Shown in pieces: positions 14,612 through 19,437 of a stretch of 19,437 bases of DNA. The notes below the pieces were generated by a model, which saw nothing but the letters and a program-made list of their open reading frames with translations, ran no database searches and was not told the DNA's origin. The first letter of the stretch is position 1, and each line of letters opens with the position of its first letter. The DNA lies in the NCBI GenBank assembly GCA_034722175.1, contig JAYENR010000057.1, forward strand, positions 1 through 19,437, given 5' to 3'. This DNA comes from Thiomicrorhabdus sp034722175. Its GTDB lineage: Bacteria > Pseudomonadota > Gammaproteobacteria > Thiomicrospirales > Thiomicrospiraceae. The position numbers were made by a program, and so were the translations under genes.

Positions 14612-14878
14612 TTAGTCATTCGCTGAACTGTTATCTTCAGCTCCATTTTCATAAGGCTTTGGATCACGCATAGGAACAATCGTAGAAATGGCATGTTTAT
14701 AAACCATTTGGGTGACGTTGCTTCTTAATAACACAACAAACTGGTCAAAAGAGTCTACCCGCCCTTGCAGCTTCACACCATTGACTAGGTAAATCGAAAC
14801 ATTAATTTTCTCTTTACGCAGTGCATTTAAATAAGGGTCTTGAATAGGTAAAGCTTTAGCCACCTTTTTATTCTCCAT
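14612..14878 (-). CDS. hfq: RNA chaperone Hfq
   Basis: Hfq forms a hexameric ring that pairs small RNAs with mRNAs and controls their stability and translation. The 88-residue protein carries the Sm fold with the YKH motif (residues 60-62) that helps close the U-binding pocket. The proximal-face residues Q13, D14 and F47 match Q8, D9 and F42 of E. coli, and distal-face Y30 matches Y25. The rim patch reads RKEK (residues 21-24) rather than RRER, so only one rim arginine remains. The C-terminal tail is short and acidic. The ATG at 14878 is chosen because AGGA lies 7 nt before it; the ATG two codons upstream (14884) is almost touching that site. It has its own promoter and a leader of about 200 nt. 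Confidence 0.97.
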   Translation of the reverse strand: MENKKVAKALPIQDPYLNALRKEKINVSIYLVNGVKLQGRVDSFDQFVVLLRSNVTQMVYKHAISTIVPMRDPKPYENGAEDNSSAND

Positions 14879-14883
14879 GATCA

Positions 14884-14901
14884 TTTCCTATTATTATTTT
14901 T
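14884..14901 (-). promoter_or_regulatory. Six consecutive ARN triplets over the hfq ribosome binding site
   Basis: On the minus strand these 18 bases read as AAA AAT AAT AAT AGG AAA, each fitting A-R-N, the repeat recognised by the Hfq distal face. They contain the AGGA ribosome binding site of hfq itself. Hfq binding here would block translation, a plausible autoregulation site. This is inferred from sequence only. Confidence 0.5.
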
Positions 14902-14999
14902 AGAATCATTTTATTTTTATTAATCACTCTCTCAAAGGTCGCAATAGCTTGTCTAAGCGAAAACCGCCGATAACAAATTACTATTACGTACAATTAGCG

Positions 15000-15048
15000 T
15001 GATTAATGAGAAGCATATCACAGTGTTAAAGCTTCTTATTATCAATCA
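15000..15048. other. Hairpin in the long hfq leader
   Basis: AGAAGC (15009-15014) pairs with GCTTCT (15031-15036) around a 16-nt loop. The stem is extended by partial pairing of TGATT (15000-15004) with AATCA (15044-15048). There is no T-run on the minus strand, so it is a leader structure rather than a terminator. Confidence 0.4.
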
Positions 15049-15090
15049 ATTTTATTCAGCAATAAAAAGCATTTAAATAATTAGCCGGCT

Positions 15091-15119
15091 ATTCTATAAG
15101 AGACTCTTACACGAGTCAA
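15091..15119 (-). promoter_or_regulatory. Predicted sigma-70 promoter for hfq
   Basis: On the minus strand, TTGACT (15119-15114) is separated by 17 bp from TAGAAT (15096-15091). Each box has five of six consensus bases. It starts just after the miaA stop and would give a leader of roughly 205 nt before the hfq start codon. Confidence 0.65.
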
Positions 15120-15143
15120 AGTTCTCTTCCTAGAGCGACCTAA

Positions 15144-16091
15144 TTAAGATTCAATTAAGTCCGCAACCATTTTCAAACGATCTTGTCGTGAGGTCTTAAA
15201 AGGATCAATAACAACCAGCTCCTCTTCCTTACGTAACCAGGTTAATTGGCGTTTTGCTAACTGTCTCGTGGCAACCAAACCTTTTTCAACAAAGGTATCA
15301 TAGTCATATTCACCCGACAAAAATGACCAAGCCTGCCGATAACCCACACTGCGAATTGAGGTCATCTCCACATCCAAATCACCACGCGCCATTAACGTTT
15401 TCACCTCCTGAAGAAAGCCGCTGTCCAACATTTGATTAAAACGGGTCACAATTTGATTATGAAGTTTTTTTCGATCTTCTGGAATCAACGCCACCTTAAT
15501 CAAACTAAACGCAGTTAAGCCTTTTTTAGGTTCTGCCCGCAATTCAGTCAGGGTTTTCCCGGAAACCTCATAAACTTCTAATGCACGAATCAAACGCTGC
15601 GGATCATTTTTATGAATCCGCTCTGCAGAAACCGGATCAATTTCCAGTAAACGTTGATGCAGGGCATCCGGCGTCTCTTGCCATAATTTTCTTAAGGGTT
15701 CGCGAACCGCTTCATCCGCTGAGGGTAGATCATTCATTCCCTGTTGCAGAGCATTGAAATACATCATGGTGCCGCCCACTAATACCGGCAGCCGGTTACG
15801 GGCAAAAATCTCTTCTACTAAGACATGCACATCTTCTACAAACTCAGAAGCTGAATAACTATCAGTGGCATCGTGAGTATTAATTAAGTGATGTGGCACC
15901 GCCGCCATCTCTTCTGCGGTTGGTTTAGCTGTCCCAATATCCATATCACGATAGATCAGTGCCGAATCCACACTAATAATTTCAATTAGATATTGAGTCG
16001 CCAAATCCATTGACAGTGAACTTTTCCCCGAAGCGGTCGGCCCCATAATCGCAATACATTGCTTGTTTTTTATTAATTTTTCTACTGACAT
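15144..16091 (-). CDS. miaA: tRNA dimethylallyltransferase MiaA
   Basis: MiaA transfers the dimethylallyl group to A37 of tRNAs that read codons starting with U, the first step to ms2i6A. The 315-residue protein has a P-loop GPTASGKSS (residues 17-25) and the DSALIYRDMDIGTAKP motif with the catalytic aspartate. It also has VGGTMMYFNAL, the DPQRLIRALEVYE stretch and the C-terminal RQLAKRQLTWLR. Length is normal for the family. It starts 15 bp after the mutL stop codon with only a weak AAGAA ribosome binding site, so translation may depend on mutL. The mutL-miaA-hfq order is conserved in gammaproteobacteria. Confidence 0.97.
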   Translation of the reverse strand: MSVEKLIKNKQCIAIMGPTASGKSSLSMDLATQYLIEIISVDSALIYRDMDIGTAKPTAEEMAAVPHHLINTHDATDSYSASEFVEDVHVLVEEIFARNRLPVLVGGTMMYFNALQQGMNDLPSADEAVREPLRKLWQETPDALHQRLLEIDPVSAERIHKNDPQRLIRALEVYEVSGKTLTELRAEPKKGLTAFSLIKVALIPEDRKKLHNQIVTRFNQMLDSGFLQEVKTLMARGDLDVEMTSIRSVGYRQAWSFLSGEYDYDTFVEKGLVATRQLAKRQLTWLRKEEELVVIDPFKTSRQDRLKMVADLIES

Positions 16092-16106
16092 TATTCTTAA
16101 TTTTCT

Positions 16107-17978
16107 TTACTGTCCACGCATAAACAAGCTATCAAGCTGATCCATACTGAGTTGCACCCAAGTGGGTCGACCGTGATTACACTGATCCGAACGTTCAGTT
16201 TGCTCCATCTCTCTTAACAGAGCATTCATTTCATCAATCGTTAACTGACGATTTGCCCTCACCGAACCATGACATGCCATAGTGGATAACATCTCATTAA
16301 TATGCTCTTCAACTTGCTGTGTCTGACCGGCTACGGCTAAATCGGCCAACATATCGTTGACTAAATTAACCACATCACTTTTAACTAACAAAGCTGGCAG
16401 AGCGATCACTTTTAACTGCTCTGGCCCTAATATTTCCATTTCAAAACCCAATTTATTAAACCAGGCCTGATGAGTTTCCCAAACTGAGATTTGTGAGTTT
16501 TCTAAGGTTAACACCATTGGCACTAATAGCGGCTGACTGATTAAACGCTGGTCTTGCCATTGCGTTTTTAAGCGCTCATACACCACACGTTCATGCGCGG
16601 CATGCATATCCACCAACACCAAGCCTTGCTGATTTTCGGCCAAAATAAAGATGCCATGTAACTGCATTTTAGCGTAACCTAATTTGTGTTCAGATACTGC
16701 TTGCTCACCTAAATTAACGCCATAAGCACTCTGGCCTTCTTCAACACCAGATCCAGCAGATAAAGCATTCGTTTGATACTTAAAACGCTCACTTAAGCTT
16801 GCCGTTGAGGCCGATGACGGTGCTTGAAAACGCATACTGGCTTGACTATCCACACCAAAACTCGGTAACGGACCTGCCGCATTAGCAAAAGCAGAAGAGG
16901 ATACTTGATTTAAAGCCTCTTGACCTTGCAACATGCCATCCAACGACCCACCACTGCCTTGTTCAGCACTGACTGGACGACTGACAGCCTCTCGAACTGA
17001 ACGGCGCAAAAAGTCATACACCCAACGACCATTTGCAAAACGCACCTCGTATTTAGCAGGGTGTACATTCACATCCACCAGATCATGCGGAATTTCCAGA
17101 AACAACAAATAAGCGGGATGACGACCGTGGTATAGCACATCGGCATAGGCCTGTTTGACCGCATATGATAATAAACGATCACGAACAATACGACCGTTTA
17201 CAAACAGATACTGCATATCGGTCTGACTACGATTAAAGGTCGGCAAGCCCACCCAACCACTCAAATTAATATCTTGCGTATCGAATGCAACCGTGAGACT
17301 TTGCTGCACAAACGGCTGCCCCATTAATTGAGATAAACGTTTGGTTTCAGTACTTGAGTCATTAACAGGTAAAACCTGGCGCACCACTTTATTGTTATGC
17401 ACTAATTTAAAGCCCACTTGAGGCCGACTTAACATAACGCGCTTAACTAACTGATCAATATGTGAAAACTCAGTCTGAGGTTTACGTAAAAACTTTTTAC
17501 GGGCTGGTGTATTAAAGAATAGGTCTTCCACTTTAACGGTTGTACCAACCATACCCGCAACCGGCTTTAATTCACTCCAATTCCCCTCTCCCTCGGCATG
17601 AAGCTGCCAAGCCGCGCTACCATCACGAGCCTTACTGGTTATTTCAAACCGAGAGACCGAGCTGATACTCGCTAGCGCCTCTCCACGAAACCCTAAGGTG
17701 TGCACCGCCGCCAAATCCTGAGCGCTTTTGATTTTACTGGTAGCGTGACGACTGACCGCTAAAACCAACTCCTCTTTTGGAATACCATAGCCGTTATCGG
17801 AGATTTGAATCAGCTTCGTGCCTCCCAGCTCAACCGTAATATCAATCTGAGTCGCACCCGAATCCAAGGCATTCTCTAACAATTCTTTGACCACGGAAGC
17901 CGGGCGCTCAACCACTTCACCGGCCGCAATCTGATCGGCCAAATGCGAAGGCAGCTGACTAATCACCGTACGTTGCAT
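16107..17978 (-). CDS. mutL: DNA mismatch repair protein MutL (endonuclease-type C-terminus)
   Basis: MutL couples MutS mismatch recognition to strand removal. The N-terminal GHKL ATPase part shows ELLENALDSGA, DNGYGIP and TLGFRGEALASISSV. A low-complexity Ser/Ala/Gln linker follows, then the C-terminal dimerisation domain. At about residues 457-468 is DMHAAHERVVYE, matching the DQHA(X)2E(X)4E endonuclease motif except for Q to M. ACHGSVRAN and CNHGRP near the end match further metal-site motifs. This suggests a nicking MutL of the kind found where MutH is absent. Start: the ATG at 17978 gives the family-typical N-terminus but has no Shine-Dalgarno. The frame is open up to a TTG at 18029 and a GTG at 18023, which would add up to 17 residues. 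The gene is divergent from mrp. Confidence 0.93.
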   Translation of the reverse strand: MQRTVISQLPSHLADQIAAGEVVERPASVVKELLENALDSGATQIDITVELGGTKLIQISDNGYGIPKEELVLAVSRHATSKIKSAQDLAAVHTLGFRGEALASISSVSRFEITSKARDGSAAWQLHAEGEGNWSELKPVAGMVGTTVKVEDLFFNTPARKKFLRKPQTEFSHIDQLVKRVMLSRPQVGFKLVHNNKVVRQVLPVNDSSTETKRLSQLMGQPFVQQSLTVAFDTQDINLSGWVGLPTFNRSQTDMQYLFVNGRIVRDRLLSYAVKQAYADVLYHGRHPAYLLFLEIPHDLVDVNVHPAKYEVRFANGRWVYDFLRRSVREAVSRPVSAEQGSGGSLDGMLQGQEALNQVSSSAFANAAGPLPSFGVDSQASMRFQAPSSASTASLSERFKYQTNALSAGSGVEEGQSAYGVNLGEQAVSEHKLGYAKMQLHGIFILAENQQGLVLVDMHAAHERVVYERLKTQWQDQRLISQPLLVPMVLTLENSQISVWETHQAWFNKLGFEMEILGPEQLKVIALPALLVKSDVVNLVNDMLADLAVAGQTQQVEEHINEMLSTMACHGSVRANRQLTIDEMNALLREMEQTERSDQCNHGRPTWVQLSMDQLDSLFMRGQ

Positions 17979-18057
17979 TTCAGGAGGCAATTCATCTATG
18001 GGAGTTTGTAACGATTCAGACACGGACAACCAGACTGTTTAGAAAATTAAAAACAGG

Positions 18058-18066
18058 ATTATAACA
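18058..18066 (-). promoter_or_regulatory. Predicted extended -10 promoter for mutL
   Basis: On the minus strand this reads TGTTATAAT: a TG dinucleotide, one base, and a perfect TATAAT box (18063-18058). The -35 region is weak. Transcription would start near 18051, upstream of all candidate mutL start codons. Confidence 0.6.
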
Positions 18067-18112
18067 TTAACCATTCACGCTTCGATAAACCTAAAATCGA
18101 TTTAATAAACTG

Positions 18113-18124
18113 ACCAGGCCTGGT
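18113..18124. repeat. Palindromic AGGCCT-centred element, copy 4
   Basis: ACCAGGCCTGGT is a perfect 12-bp palindrome between the divergent mutL and mrp promoters. Counting flanks, the 28 bases 18107-18134 differ from 5846-5873 of copy 2 at only three positions, so the two are related over more than the core. Confidence 0.75.
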
Positions 18125-18127
18125 GTA

Positions 18128-18156
18128 ATTGATTAGAAGAATTAAACCTAATCAAT
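18128..18156. repeat. Inverted repeat next to palindrome copy 4
   Basis: ATTGATTAG (18128-18136) and CTAATCAAT (18148-18156) are perfect 9-base arms around an 11-nt loop. They directly follow the AGGCCT palindrome and share the AATTGATT flank of copy 2. There is no T-run, so this is not an intrinsic terminator. Confidence 0.55.
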
Positions 18157-18208
18157 CCCTCAGCCCAAATAACCTTAATAACGGTTGTTTTTTAATCTGG
18201 CTGTGAAC

Positions 18209-18217
18209 TGGTAAAAT
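18209..18217 (+). promoter_or_regulatory. Predicted extended -10 promoter for mrp
   Basis: TGGTAAAAT has an extended TG (18209-18210) and a TAAAAT -10 box (18212-18217), about 35 bp before the mrp start. The -35 region is a T-run with little match to consensus. It resembles the boxes before rluE, mnmA and icd. Confidence 0.5.
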
Positions 18218-18251
18218 GCGCTAACACAAAACACAATTAAAGGATCAAATC

Positions 18252-19376
18252 GTGGGTATTTTAAACAAGTTATTTGGTAATGGCGTTTCAGCAGAGTTAC
18301 AAACTGCAATTGAAAACCAACTGAAACAGACCCAAGATCCAACCAGTGAGCAGAATCTTTTAGAGTTAAAAGCGTTAAAAGCGGTTCATCTCAAAAAAGA
18401 CCAGCTGACCTTAGAACTAGCGATGCCCTACCCATGTAAAAGCTTATGGCCAGCGATTGAACAAAACTTAGTTCACAATTTGACGCAACTAGACGAAATT
18501 AAGTCGGCCAAAATTGATTGGGCAACAGAGATCGTTTCTCACGACTCTCAAAAAGGAACTGACCCGCTTCCGGGCATTAAAAACATTATCGCGGTGGCTT
18601 CAGGTAAAGGTGGCGTCGGTAAATCAACCACCAGTGTTAACTTAGCGTTAGCGTTGCAACAAGAAGGGGCACGCGTTGGCCTGTTAGATGCCGATATTTA
18701 CGGCCCTAGCATTCCAACCATGCTCAATATCAAAGACAAACCGCAATCCAAAGATGGCAAAAGCATGCAACCATTAATGGCGTATGGTTTACAGGTCATG
18801 TCTATTGGGGTATTAATAGATGAAGACGCACCGATGATCTGGCGTGGACCGATTGTGACACAAACCTTGACTCAACTATTAAGAGAAACCCAGTGGGAAG
18901 AACTGGATTATCTAGTGATTGACCTGCCACCAGGAACCGGGGATGTTCAACTGACCATGTCGCAACAGATTCCAGTAACCGGTTCAGTGATTGTCACTAC
19001 CCCACAACAAATCTCTTTAATTGACGCTAAAAAAGGGCTGAAGATGTTTGAGAAGGTTGAAATCCCTGTATTAGGCGTGATTGAAAATATGTCGACTCAC
19101 ATTTGCAGTAATTGTGGGCATGAAGAAGCCATTTTTGGTTCTAATGGCGGCCAAGAGTTAGCCAAAACCTATAAGGTCGATTTTTTAGGCTCTCTGCCTT
19201 TAGACAAACGGATTCGTGAAGAGGCCGATAGCGGCAAACCGACCGTCACCGCTGAACCACACAGCGACATTTCCAATAAATACCGTAATATGGCACATCA
19301 AGTCAGCGCCAAAATTGGGGTTAAAAAACGTAACTATGCCAACCTATTCCCAAAAATTGAAATTCAAAACTCTTAA
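18252..19376 (+). CDS. mrp: Iron-sulfur cluster carrier protein Mrp/ApbC
   Basis: Mrp (ApbC) is a cytoplasmic P-loop ATPase of the MinD/NBP35 family that holds and hands over Fe-S clusters. The 374-residue protein has a degenerate N-terminal MIP18-like domain (about residues 1-95). The deviant Walker A motif SGKGGVGKSTT starts at about residue 117. DADIYGPSIPTML, LVIDLPPGTGD and a C-terminal CxxC (C285, C288 in HICSNCGHEE), which binds the bridging cluster, follow. It starts with GTG at 18252, supported by AAGGA 7 nt upstream. It is divergent from mutL and ends 22 bp before a palindromic terminator. Confidence 0.95.
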   Translation: MGILNKLFGNGVSAELQTAIENQLKQTQDPTSEQNLLELKALKAVHLKKDQLTLELAMPYPCKSLWPAIEQNLVHNLTQLDEIKSAKIDWATEIVSHDSQKGTDPLPGIKNIIAVASGKGGVGKSTTSVNLALALQQEGARVGLLDADIYGPSIPTMLNIKDKPQSKDGKSMQPLMAYGLQVMSIGVLIDEDAPMIWRGPIVTQTLTQLLRETQWEELDYLVIDLPPGTGDVQLTMSQQIPVTGSVIVTTPQQISLIDAKKGLKMFEKVEIPVLGVIENMSTHICSNCGHEEAIFGSNGGQELAKTYKVDFLGSLPLDKRIREEADSGKPTVTAEPHSDISNKYRNMAHQVSAKIGVKKRNYANLFPKIEIQNS

Positions 19377-19398
19377 AAAATTTAATAGCTAAATTTTA

Positions 19399-19437
19399 GA
19401 TACAAAAAAGCACGCTTTAAGCGTGCTTTTTTGTATC
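19399..19437. terminator. Palindromic terminator after mrp
   Basis: Perfect 19-base arms (19399-19417 and 19419-19437) flank a single central T; the core is GCACGCTT/AAGCGTGC with A6 and T6 inside the arms. It is a bidirectional intrinsic terminator that ends exactly at the window edge, so its symmetry may extend further. Confidence 0.85.

Noticed and set aside
16460..16469. ACCAGGCCTG inside mutL as another copy of the palindromic element
   Set aside because: It encodes the conserved HQAWF stretch, is only half-symmetric and lacks the flanking bases of the intergenic copies.

Overview
The window is about 19.4 kb of moderately AT-rich chromosomal DNA made almost entirely of core housekeeping genes. 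It holds fifteen protein genes. There are no tRNA or rRNA genes, no CRISPR array and no mobile element. Gene content and order (icd / rluE-mnmA-hflD, and mutL-miaA-hfq-hflX-hflK-hflC-DUF2065-hisZ-purA) point to a gammaproteobacterium. A monomeric isocitrate dehydrogenase, HisZ, and a MutL with an endonuclease-type C-terminus argue against the enteric branch. A sulfur-oxidiser of the Thiomicrospira/Hydrogenovibrio group is a guess from overall look, not something proved here.

Layout. Positions 1-505 are AT-rich and non-coding, with two minus-strand hairpin terminators and one copy of a GAACAGGCCTGTTC palindrome. icd (minus, 506-2731) is divergent from rluE (plus, 2886-3449); their two predicted -10 boxes lie face to face in a short inverted repeat. 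mnmA, hflD and a small cupin gene follow on the plus strand and end at a 21-bp perfect stem. ppiD (minus) converges on them. Next comes a long minus-strand run from mutL (about 18.0 kb) down to purA (8.1 kb), with internal predicted promoters before hfq and hflK and a strong intercistronic terminator hairpin after hflC. mrp (plus) is divergent from mutL and ends at a 39-bp palindromic terminator at the window edge.

How the genes fit together. The mutL-purA cluster joins mismatch repair, tRNA i6A37 modification, RNA chaperone control (Hfq), ribosome rescue (HflX), the HflKC complex that modulates FtsH, a small membrane protein, the histidine-pathway regulatory subunit HisZ and AMP synthesis (PurA). 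On the other side, RluE and MnmA modify rRNA and tRNA, and HflD is a membrane-associated protein.

The most notable unexplained signal is a family of AGGCCT-centred palindromes (consensus TGAACAGGCCTGTTCA) at four intergenic sites: 362-379, 5849-5891 (a double copy folding into a long hairpin), 8017-8042 (a 26-bp perfect palindrome) and 18113-18124. Also notable is the hfq leader, about 200 nt long with six consecutive ARN triplets over the ribosome binding site, which suggests Hfq autoregulation.
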